A stretch of DNA of 43,358 bases from assembly GCA_027028625.1 (NCBI GenBank), contig JALVIH010000003.1:1-43358 (forward strand), in the 5' to 3' direction. This stretch comes from a bacterium (lineage in GTDB: Bacteria; Patescibacteriota; Microgenomatia; JAADGY01). Of this stretch, positions 10,188 to 18,737 are shown one piece after another. Both the position numbers and the translations under genes were made by a program. How positions within the stretch are numbered: position 1 is the first letter of the stretch; each line of letters opens with the position of its first letter. The notes below the pieces were generated by a model. That model did no database searches. It was given only the letters and a program-made list of their open reading frames with translations, and was not told the origin of the DNA.

Positions 10188-10527
10188 AGTCCCAAATTCC
10201 AATAATCAAAACCTTCTTAGGAGTCATCCCGAACTTGTCGGGATCTAGCCGAAGGTGCAGGGAAATGGAACTAGGAACTAGGTTAAAAAAGCACTAAATC
10301 CTAAATTCGAAGCTCCAAACAAATTCTAATCTCTAAATTCTAAATCCTAAACTCCCTCGGTGGATAAATCCACCTTCGGGAGGAATAAAAATCCAGCCGA
10401 AAGCGCATAGGTGTATCCCAAACCTAAGTGTCAACGACCTTGCGCTCGTTTCCACTCGCTAGATCCTTCACTTCGCCTGGCGGCTCGTTCAGGATGACAT
10501 GGAGAAAGAGGTATACTCCCTCCCCGG

Positions 10528-10637
10528 GTCATTCTGAGTGTTAACGAAGAATCTAGCGAAGCGCAAAGTCTTAGCTCCCAAACTTGAGTAGACACCCCTG
10601 CGCCTTCGGCTAGATTCTTCACTACGTTCAGAATGAC
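10528..10637. repeat. Long palindromic element, copy A2 (centre type 1)
   Basis: TCATTCTGAG..GAAGAATCTAGCGAAGCGCA / TGCGCCTTCGGCTAGATTCTTC..TTCAGAATGA around AGCTCCCAAACTTGAGTAGA. Confidence 0.85.
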
Positions 10638-10853
10638 TCCTCTCTCAAGAGGTTTTGAATTTTGGTATTAGGATTTCGATTATTGCCTGCCCCGTAAAGA
10701 ATGAAATTTCTTTCGGGGTTTAGATATTAGAGTTTAGGAATTAGGGTTTGTTTGGAGCTTCGGATTTAGAATTTCGGATTTATTCCTATTTGTCTCCTTG
10801 GTATTTGTGATTTGTGCTTTCTTACCAAGTTCTGAGATCCAAGTTCTAAGTTC

Positions 10854-10903
10854 ATCACACTCCCGAAGAGTGATAAATCACACTTTGGGAGAGTGATTTA
10901 TTC
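10854..10903. repeat. Hairpin repeat ATCACACTCCCGAAG...CTTTGGGAGAGTGATTTATTC, copy 1
   Basis: Near-identical at 15328-15380 and 39488-39537. Confidence 0.85.
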
Positions 10904-10957
10904 TGAGTTCCAAGCTCTGAGTTCTGTTTTATTTGAAAATTGATCATTGATAATTGG

Positions 10958-13735
10958 TTATTTTTGCCGAGTTCCATTTTCCGGGGGTTTCCAGCCAGGG
11001 GGTGGGAGTTGAGGATAATGACACTTCTTCCACTTTTTACCAGAACCACACCAACAAGGATCGTTACGGCCAAGCTTGTAACGATGAACTGTCTGTTGAG
11101 TTTGAATAGGGTTAACCTCTCCGGCCGCAGCTGTCTGAGGATTAAACTCAGCTAGGCTCCCTAAAGAGCTATCGGCTGGACCTTGAGTAACAATGGGCTT
11201 GTCAAGCAGGCTTTCTTGAGGAATCCGTTGAGGAACCAGATGGTAGAAGGAAAAAAGAGATTCTTTTTCTATTAATCTAATAAGTCTTTCAAATAAACGA
11301 AAGGCTTCTTGCTTGTATTCTACTAGAGGATCTTTTTGGGCAAAGCCGCGGACCATCACACCCTCTCGGAGTTGATCTAAAAGGTCGATATGATCAACCC
11401 AAAAATCATCAATAGATTTAAGAAGAGAAACTCTAGCTATGTCTTGAAGTATCTCCGGACCAAACTGTCCTTCCTTGGCTTTAATCGCCTTTTGGCCCAA
11501 CTCTTCCAACACCTCTTTTACCCCTGTTTTGGACTGGCCAGTAAGTTGGTCAACTAAAAACTGGCTCGACTCTTTATCTAAAGGAATAATTTTGGTATAT
11601 TCTTTAACTAGCTCCTTAGCTTCATCTTCAGATAACTTTTCTTCCTCAAAGTAAAACTCAATCAGATGGTCAAGATAGGTTTGGAGAAGTTTATTTATTT
11701 CCTCTACTAGTTTTTGAGGCTCCTTCTCAGCCAGGAGGAGAATTTTATCCCGCCGTTTGTAAATTATCTGGCGTTGCTTATTAATAACATCATCATAATC
11801 AACTAAGGACTTCCTAATATCAAAGTAGAAACTCTCTACCTTAGTCTGAGCCTGTTCGAGAGCCCTGGAGACTAAAGAATGCTCTAGAGGTTGGTCTTCA
11901 GGAAGATTGAACATCGTCATCAACCGAGAAATTTGATCCCCACCAAAGATGCGCATAATCTCATCTTCCAAAGAAACATAAAAGCGAGACATCCCTGGAT
12001 CGCCTTGACGGCCGGAACGGCCACGGAGCTGGTTGTCAATTCGCCGAGCCTCGTGACGTTCACTTCCTATCACAGCTAGGCCACCAGCCTCTACTACCTG
12101 CTGATGGCGCCTTAACCACTCTTGGTAAGCTCTACTTTTAAGATATTCTTCTTCTGATTGCCCCTTCTTTTTTTCTGGTAATGCTCCTCCCAGAACAATA
12201 TCAACTCCTCTCCCAGCCATATTAGTGGCTACAGTTACACTTCCGGGTTTACCAGCCTGGGCAATTATTTGGGCTTCTTGTTCGTGGTGTTTAGCGTTCA
12301 AGACTTGGTGGGGAATGCCTTTGTGCTTAAGAAGGTTAGAGAGAATTTGGTTCATCTCAATAGATCTTGTTCCCACCAAAACCGGCTGACCCTTTTGATG
12401 GAGTTCCTCCACTTCTCGAACGATAGCACTAAACTTGGCCCGAGTAGTTTTGTAAACCCGATCAGGGTAATCTCGGCGAATAACTGGTTTGTTTGTAGGA
12501 ATAACTACGGTGGTTAGATGATAAATTTTATCAAACTCTTCAGCTTCAGTTGCCGCTGTCCCAGTCATTCCAGCTAACTTCTGGTACATTCGGAAGTAGT
12601 TTTGAAGGGAGATGGTAGCCATTGTTTTAGATCTCTTCTGGATAGGCACTCCCTCCTTAGCCTCCAAGGCTTGATGTAAACCTTCCGAGAAGCGGCGGCC
12701 GGGCATTAGCCGACCGGTATGCTCATCAACAATAATTATCTGGTTATCCTTAACGATGTATTCCTTATCTTTATGGAAAAGTTCCTTAGCCTTTAGGGCC
12801 TGCTCAAGGTGATGGACCATCTGAAAGTTCTCTTGATAAAGGTTAGAAACACCAAGAGTTTTCTCCACTTTTCGCATTCCAAAGTCAGTTAAGGAAACAG
12901 TTTTTCTTTTTTCATCAATCTCATAGTCTCGGTCTTTAAGAAGCTGACTAGCTAATTGGGCAAAACGGAGATACATCGAGGTATCCTCTTCATCTGGGGC
13001 TGAGATAATAAGAGGGGTTCGAGCTTCGTCAATGAGGATAGAATCTACTTCATCAACAATACTGTAAAAATGGCCTCGCTGGACCTTCTCGGAAAAAGAG
13101 GCAACCATATTATCCCGAAGATAATCAAAACCAAATTCATTATTAGTGCCGTAAGTTACATCAGCTAAGTAGGCCTCACGGCGGGAAACTGGCCGAAGAT
13201 GAGCTAAGCGCTCCTCTAAGGCTTTAGGGTCGGTATAAGACGGATCGTAAAGGAAGGCTTGGTCGTGGACAATAACTCCCACACTTAAACCAAGAAAATC
13301 AAAGATCGGCCCCATCCAGCCGGCGTCCCGCTTAGCCAAATAGTCATTGACTGTCACTAGGTGAGCTCCCTTTCCATAAAGAGCATTAATATAAAGGGCT
13401 GGAACAGCCGAAAGCGTCTTGCCTTCACCTGTTTTCTGTTCAGCAATCTTGCCTTCAGCCAGGGCCCAGGCGGCCATTAATTGAACATCAAAATGACGCA
13501 TACCCACAGTCAGCTTGGCCGCTTGGCGGACAAGGGCAAAGGCATAAAACCAATCCTCTTGGGACAGTTTGTTGGCCAAGGCCTTATCCCGAAACCGCTC
13601 TGTCTGTTGGAGGAACTCTTCTCGCTTAAGCTTGGCCACTTCAGGTTCCAACCGATTAATCTGCTCGACGAACCTCCTAAGCCGGCCAAGTTCTCGACTG
13701 TTAAGATCAAAAAGTTTTTTGACAAAATCTAACAT
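10958..13735 (-). CDS. secA: Preprotein translocase subunit SecA; likely start MLDFVKKLF
   Basis: DEAD motor motifs (GEGKTLSAVPALYINAL; VDEVDSILIDEARTPLIIS), C-terminal SEC-C zinc motif (RNDPCWCGSGKKWKKCH). Confidence 0.97.
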   Translation of the reverse strand: MLDFVKKLFDLNSRELGRLRRFVEQINRLEPEVAKLKREEFLQQTERFRDKALANKLSQEDWFYAFALVRQAAKLTVGMRHFDVQLMAAWALAEGKIAEQKTGEGKTLSAVPALYINALYGKGAHLVTVNDYLAKRDAGWMGPIFDFLGLSVGVIVHDQAFLYDPSYTDPKALEERLAHLRPVSRREAYLADVTYGTNNEFGFDYLRDNMVASFSEKVQRGHFYSIVDEVDSILIDEARTPLIISAPDEEDTSMYLRFAQLASQLLKDRDYEIDEKRKTVSLTDFGMRKVEKTLGVSNLYQENFQMVHHLEQALKAKELFHKDKEYIVKDNQIIIVDEHTGRLMPGRRFSEGLHQALEAKEGVPIQKRSKTMATISLQNYFRMYQKLAGMTGTAATEAEEFDKIYHLTTVVIPTNKPVIRRDYPDRVYKTTRAKFSAIVREVEELHQKGQPVLVGTRSIEMNQILSNLLKHKGIPHQVLNAKHHEQEAQIIAQAGKPGSVTVATNMAGRGVDIVLGGALPEKKKGQSEEEYLKSRAYQEWLRRHQQVVEAGGLAVIGSERHEARRIDNQLRGRSGRQGDPGMSRFYVSLEDEIMRIFGGDQISRLMTMFNLPEDQPLEHSLVSRALEQAQTKVESFYFDIRKSLVDYDDVINKQRQIIYKRRDKILLLAEKEPQKLVEEINKLLQTYLDHLIEFYFEEEKLSEDEAKELVKEYTKIIPLDKESSQFLVDQLTGQSKTGVKEVLEELGQKAIKAKEGQFGPEILQDIARVSLLKSIDDFWVDHIDLLDQLREGVMVRGFAQKDPLVEYKQEAFRLFERLIRLIEKESLFSFYHLVPQRIPQESLLDKPIVTQGPADSSLGSLAEFNPQTAAAGEVNPIQTQQTVHRYKLGRNDPCWCGSGKKWKKCHYPQLPPPGWKPPENGTRQK

Positions 13736-13910
13736 ACTCATCATTATAAACTATTTAGAACTCAGAAATTAGAATGTAGGGGCGTTAATTTAGTTTGAAG
13801 CGCTATCAGCAAGTTTACCTCCAGAAATCCAAATATAACTTTTTTCTCGAATAGATGTGGGGTAGGGAAATTAAGGTTTGGAATTAAAATGAAGGAGTAG
13901 TGCCGGCCAA

Positions 13911-13939
13911 TTGAACAATGTTATAGGAGGCGGTATACT
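13911..13939 (+). promoter_or_regulatory. Leaderless-type promoter for 13946 ORF
   Basis: TTGAAC-N17-TATACT, 6 nt before ATG. Confidence 0.7.
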
Positions 13940-13945
13940 TCAGGT

Positions 13946-14947
13946 ATGGCTTTCGAAAAATTACTTCAAGGTATGCAAAAGTTTTTTGGTCTTGATCTCG
14001 AGGGAGAAAGTTGGCGGGACCATGTCATTTCCGCAAGAGAACAAACAAATTGGCGCAAATTGGTAGGAATCCAAGAAAGGGCTCTCCAAGAATTGTATGG
14101 TCAGCAGGGTTGGAAAACTTTCCAGGGGGTAGCTGAACAGTTCCGTCTTTGGGATTTAGAAAACCCTAAGGGGCTTTATCTTATTTTGGATATGGTCAGG
14201 AAAACATCATTATGGATGTTAGCTTCTTTTAAAGACTATTTTAGGTTGGAATCGTATGCTTGTGCTCTAGACCTTGTCTTGGATACCCAAATAGTAAAGC
14301 CAGCCGACGAGGTGTTACCTCTTATTTTGGGAGCCGGCCCAGTTGGCCCTTTGAGTGGGAGGGAAACTTTGGAAAGGTTAGGGGATGCTTTTCAGCCGCT
14401 TTTAAATCACCTTTGGGCTAAAGAAGAAAAATGGCAAGCGTTTCGAGAGCAGGCGCAAGCCAAACGGCCAGCTGAATCAAAGACCATAGAGATGAAACTT
14501 TACCCTTTCTACTTTGCCATGATTCAGAATGGCAGTAAGACCTTTGAGGGACGGGCGTTTAAGCCTGGAGATTGGCGTTATGCCATGCTGAGGGCGGGGG
14601 ACAAGATTCGCTTTCGGGTGGACCCCGAAGCTCCGGAAGAATATCGAGAGGACACGGTGGGGCGTAATGATAGTATGGTCTATCGGGTAGAAAAGGTTGT
14701 TTTTGGCCCGCTAGTGAGTTCGGTTTTTCGCCGGACTGGTTTAGGCATGTGCCCGGCCCAACTCTTGACCGGCGGGCGTTTTTTTCAGCCTGATGTTGCT
14801 GCGGGTGCCTATGAATTCTCGCTGGCGGAAGTTTTGGAACAAATTAACCGCTACTATCGGATTCCCGGCTACCTTGACCGCATTGCCGAGCATGGGTTTG
14901 TGGGGGTCGAGGTGAAAAAGGAGCTAGGAGCTGGGTTGAAGAAATAA
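13946..14947 (+). CDS. Uncharacterised protein with C-terminal ASCH/PUA-like domain
   Basis: EMKLYPFYFAMIQNGSKTFEGRAFKPGDWRYAMLRAGDKIRFR resembles ASCH start; novel N-terminal about 170 aa. Confidence 0.65.
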   Translation: MAFEKLLQGMQKFFGLDLEGESWRDHVISAREQTNWRKLVGIQERALQELYGQQGWKTFQGVAEQFRLWDLENPKGLYLILDMVRKTSLWMLASFKDYFRLESYACALDLVLDTQIVKPADEVLPLILGAGPVGPLSGRETLERLGDAFQPLLNHLWAKEEKWQAFREQAQAKRPAESKTIEMKLYPFYFAMIQNGSKTFEGRAFKPGDWRYAMLRAGDKIRFRVDPEAPEEYREDTVGRNDSMVYRVEKVVFGPLVSSVFRRTGLGMCPAQLLTGGRFFQPDVAAGAYEFSLAEVLEQINRYYRIPGYLDRIAEHGFVGVEVKKELGAGLKK

Positions 14948-15425
14948 CCAATTATCAAATTCCAAGGATACAACAGGAATAAATCCTAAATCCGAAATCC
15001 TAAGTTCCAAACAAATCCTAAATTCTAATCTCTAATATCCAAACCCCGAAAGAAATTTCATTCTTTACGGGACAGGTAAGCCTCAATAACCAATGATCAA
15101 AACCCTCTTTCTCGAGTCATCCCGAGCAAGCTGTTTCCTCCTCTCTGGGTCATCCTGAGGAGCTGGGGCGACGAAGGATCTAGCTGATAGGCGCATGGGT
15201 TCTACTCAAGTTTGGGAGCTAAGAATTTGCGCTTCGCTAGATTCTTCGCGGGACTCAGAATGACTCGTTAATTAACTAAGTTCCAAGTTCTAAGTTCTTA
15301 GTTCCAGATAAACTGAGTTCTAAGTTCATCACACTCCCGAAGAGTGATAAAACACATTTCGTCGGGAGAGTGATTTATTCTGAGTTCCGAGTTCCGAGCT
15401 CTGAGTTCTAATTACCGAACTCCAA
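14948..15425. repeat. Intergenic repeat island B
   Basis: Contains all three hairpin modules also found in A and/or D, E. Confidence 0.8.
15149..15264. repeat. Long palindromic element, copy B (centre type 1, inverted)
   Basis: GTCATCCTGAG..GGATCTAGC..TCTACTCAAGTTTGGGAGCTAAG..GCTAGATTCTTC..CTCAGAATGAC. Confidence 0.85.
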
Positions 15426-15482
15426 AAACAGTTTGTCACTTTTCTTTCTAGTTGTTAAACTAAAAAATGGGAAAGGTTATCT

Positions 15483-18407
15483 ATGTTTAAGGTAAAGATC
15501 GTTAGAGAAAAACCAACTATCGCTGTTTACTCCCGAGAATCGTTCTTCTTGGAACTTTTTCTTTACCATTTCCTTATGCGCCGAGGTGCCCAGGTATACC
15601 TCATTCATCCCCAAGCTGATCAACTTCTAAAACAACCTCATTGGCACTTTTTTACCGCTCACCCTAAGTTAAAAGTAATCTCCCTCCAAGAGGCTAAAGA
15701 AATTCATTCTAAAAAAATCGAGGCTTTTTTTGACTTGGCTCCATTATCTTGGGGTGAACATTTGGGAAAAAGTTTAAACGAGGAAATTGAGGTGGGGTAT
15801 GGTCTCATTAATCGACTTTCTTTAGCAGTACAATCAGAAACAAAATATATTCTTCTTACTCCTCTTATTTATAACCTAGCCAGTGAGCTAAACTTCTATT
15901 ACCAACTAAAAAACCAACAGCTCTTTTTAGCTCACTATGCCCAGGAGTCGCAACTTGCTTATAAAATACTCCAGTTGCCTAACTACCTCTATCCCACCTT
16001 ATTTAACCAACCTTGCCAAAACTTTCTCAGCCTTTTAATTACTTCTTTTTTAGGCAAACAACAAATCCCCCTTTCCCCTTCTACTCCTCTTTATCTGGCG
16101 GATATTGAGGGCATTATTAAAGAAGTAGAAAATCAAGTTTTTGGTTTTTCTTCTCAGAAAGAAATTTCTTTAATCGCTCAACCTCTTGCTCTTTCTTTAT
16201 TTCTAGAAAAAGTCAGAGAAATTTTTAAGATAGAAATTCAGCCCTTCTTTCAACCAACTTCGGTTGCCTTTACCCCTCTTTATCTGGGCCAACCACTTCA
16301 AACTCAATTAAGAGTAGAAAGTGACTTTTTAAAATTGTCCCGATTGGCTCAAGAAAATAAGGTTAGGTTAGCTTTTCCTCCTCGCCCCAACAAACTAAAA
16401 ATTGTTCCTCTGCACAACGATCAACCTGCTTCTTTTCAAATACCTTCGCCATCACCTATTCAAAAGGAAAAAACCAAACCCCAGAAGAAAACAAGGCTGC
16501 CTCACTTCTCTTTTAATTCTCTAACCCCTCCTAAAGTACCAACCCAATTAAAATACTTCTTATTCGCTTTTCTTTTTTTATTTCTTCTCACTAGCCTTAC
16601 TTTTGGTCTTCTTATTTTTTCTTTAAAAAAAGGAGTCTTTGAGTTCGAGAGTTGCCTTCATAGTCAAAACAATCATCTCCTTACTGGAGCTCTAAAGTCT
16701 GAACTACCCCAAAACAGTTCTCGTTGCTTAACAAAAACTAAGAAGTACCTTACTCTAGCCCAAAAAATCAACTCTTCCCTTGTCCCCATTTTTCAATTTA
16801 CAGGCTTAGCCACCACCAATGATCGAATTAGTGATATAGTTCACTTTTATCTCTCGGTTCTTAATGCTTTAGAAAAAAAGAATTCCCTACCTCTTGAGGA
16901 AACAGCTTTTTTAAATTACATCTTTAATCAAGATAGTGAGGGAGATTTCTCTTCTTACTATCACCGTCTAGACAAAGAATACTATCTTCTAACCACTAAC
17001 CTCGATAAATCAATCGCCCTCTATCGCTCAAACCAAAAAACTTATCAACAAGTTCACCTTTGGCACCTTAACAAACATTTTTCTACAACTTTTAATTACA
17101 TCCTCTCTTGGCGACAAAAACTAAAACAAAGGCTAGTTTTGTGGCAACAATTGCCTCAACTTTTAGGAACAACCAAAAGGCAGGATTACCTTATTGTTTT
17201 TGTGGATAATAATGAACTCCGACCTGGCGGCGGCTTGATTACAGCCTACGCCCAACTAACATTTGAGGGAGGACAGCTTTTGGACCTCCAAACCTTTGAT
17301 ATTTACCAACTTGATAACCAATTAACCGGTGAGGTAACTCCCCCTTCACCTCTTCAAGAATACTTGGGGCAAAAAAGTTGGCGAATAAGAGATGCTGCTT
17401 GGCAACCTTCCTATCCAGATACCGCCCGACAAATAGATTGGTTTTACCAAAAAGCCAGCGGCCAAAATATTGACGGGGTTATTTTAATTGATGATGATTT
17501 TTTAGCGGCTATGGCTGAGTTGTGGGGAGGATTTCATCTTCAGGATTTAAAACTGACCCTTAATAAAAACAATCTCCGCCGACGTCTTTTCCTCTGGGGT
17601 AATTTAGAGAAGGGCAACCAAAACCAAATCTTCGTCTCTCTTTTAAAAACTTTCTTGAGTCAACTAAAACAACTAAAGGGCCAACAGCTTCAGACCTTTA
17701 CCGCTACTTTGGATCAACTAGCCAAAACTAAGGATATTAATTTCTATTTCAATAACAGCCAATTAGAAAGTCTTTTCCTTGATCTGGGATGGGGAGGGGA
17801 GATGAAAACTCCCCAGTGTTCTCAAAATTGTATTGTTCTTTCCGGACCAGTCATCGAAGCTAACTTGGGAGCAAATAGAGTTAATTATCTTCTGTCCCAA
17901 CAACTAAAAACAGAGGTCAACATCACCCCCACTTTGATAACTGAGAACTTAAAATTGACTCTCAATAACCCTTCTTCCAGCCCTCGCTGGCCTGGAGGAA
18001 ATTACAACGATTACCTTCAGTGGTATTTTGAGCAGGGATGGAAATTAGAAGAAGTAAAAATTGGCGGAAGACACTTAGACATTGATAATATAAATGTGGC
18101 TACGCGGAGCGGATACCATATTTATAGTTTCTACCATCAGGTTGGTTACAACCAAAGCCAAACGGTCAGCCTTAAACTTAGCCGGCCCTTTAAAGAAAAC
18201 TCTAGCCTAGATCTGCTCTTTTGGCAACCCAAACAAATTGGCCTAACAATTCAAAAAGTCCTTTATCGTCTGAATCTGCCTCAAAACTCTAGAATAAAAG
18301 TCATCTCCCCCGTCGAGTGGAAAAAGAACAATCATCAAATAATATATCAGGGAGAACTAAATAAAAATATTCTCCTGCCAGTAAGGCTCAAGTTTATCTC
18401 TTTTTAA
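15483..18407 (+). CDS. DUF4012 domain-containing membrane protein
   Basis: DYLIVFVDNNELRPGGGLITAYAQLTFEGGQLLDLQTFDIY...WRIRDAAWQPSYPDTARQIDWFYQKASGQNIDGVILID; central TM helix. Confidence 0.85.
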   Translation: MFKVKIVREKPTIAVYSRESFFLELFLYHFLMRRGAQVYLIHPQADQLLKQPHWHFFTAHPKLKVISLQEAKEIHSKKIEAFFDLAPLSWGEHLGKSLNEEIEVGYGLINRLSLAVQSETKYILLTPLIYNLASELNFYYQLKNQQLFLAHYAQESQLAYKILQLPNYLYPTLFNQPCQNFLSLLITSFLGKQQIPLSPSTPLYLADIEGIIKEVENQVFGFSSQKEISLIAQPLALSLFLEKVREIFKIEIQPFFQPTSVAFTPLYLGQPLQTQLRVESDFLKLSRLAQENKVRLAFPPRPNKLKIVPLHNDQPASFQIPSPSPIQKEKTKPQKKTRLPHFSFNSLTPPKVPTQLKYFLFAFLFLFLLTSLTFGLLIFSLKKGVFEFESCLHSQNNHLLTGALKSELPQNSSRCLTKTKKYLTLAQKINSSLVPIFQFTGLATTNDRISDIVHFYLSVLNALEKKNSLPLEETAFLNYIFNQDSEGDFSSYYHRLDKEYYLLTTNLDKSIALYRSNQKTYQQVHLWHLNKHFSTTFNYILSWRQKLKQRLVLWQQLPQLLGTTKRQDYLIVFVDNNELRPGGGLITAYAQLTFEGGQLLDLQTFDIYQLDNQLTGEVTPPSPLQEYLGQKSWRIRDAAWQPSYPDTARQIDWFYQKASGQNIDGVILIDDDFLAAMAELWGGFHLQDLKLTLNKNNLRRRLFLWGNLEKGNQNQIFVSLLKTFLSQLKQLKGQQLQTFTATLDQLAKTKDINFYFNNSQLESLFLDLGWGGEMKTPQCSQNCIVLSGPVIEANLGANRVNYLLSQQLKTEVNITPTLITENLKLTLNNPSSSPRWPGGNYNDYLQWYFEQGWKLEEVKIGGRHLDIDNINVATRSGYHIYSFYHQVGYNQSQTVSLKLSRPFKENSSLDLLFWQPKQIGLTIQKVLYRLNLPQNSRIKVISPVEWKKNNHQIIYQGELNKNILLPVRLKFISF

Positions 18408-18409
18408 TC

Positions 18410-18733
18410 TTACTTCCTTATTATTTCTTTCAAGGGTGGGGAGTGATAAATTTCTTTTTTAATCAAATAAAACTTCTCTTCCGATGGTCCAAGGAGTAAT
18501 TTTTCTCTTGCTTTTACCTCTAATTGGGTTGGGTCGTTAACTGTTTGAAGTTCTTCTTGTAGTCTCCGGTTATTCTCGATTAGTTTATCGACTTCTTTTA
18601 CCACTTTTTTCCCACTCAAATATATCTGATACTCTTGCCAGGTAATTTTCAGCTGGTGGAGAATTAAAATCAAAAGAAAAACATTAAACACCAAAAGAAA
18701 CCATCTATGTGACAAGTTGTGTTTCGTCGCCAT
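18410..18733 (-). CDS. FtsB/DivIC-like septum formation initiator
   Basis: Single N-terminal TM followed by coiled coil, ...EVKAREKLLLGPSEEKFYLIKKE. Confidence 0.7.
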   Translation of the reverse strand: MATKHNLSHRWFLLVFNVFLLILILHQLKITWQEYQIYLSGKKVVKEVDKLIENNRRLQEELQTVNDPTQLEVKAREKLLLGPSEEKFYLIKKEIYHSPPLKEIIRK

Positions 18734-18737
18734 AAGT

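Larger units (their letters stand above)
9836..10957. repeat. Intergenic repeat island A
   Basis: Repeated (un)structured modules shared with islands B, D and E. Confidence 0.8.

Noticed and set aside
10431-10622. 63-aa ORF in island A
   Set aside because: Lies entirely in palindromic repeats; chance reading frame.
10854-10903. CRISPR array possibility for short intergenic repeats
   Set aside because: Repeats are dispersed, variably spaced, in both orientations, with no cas genes.
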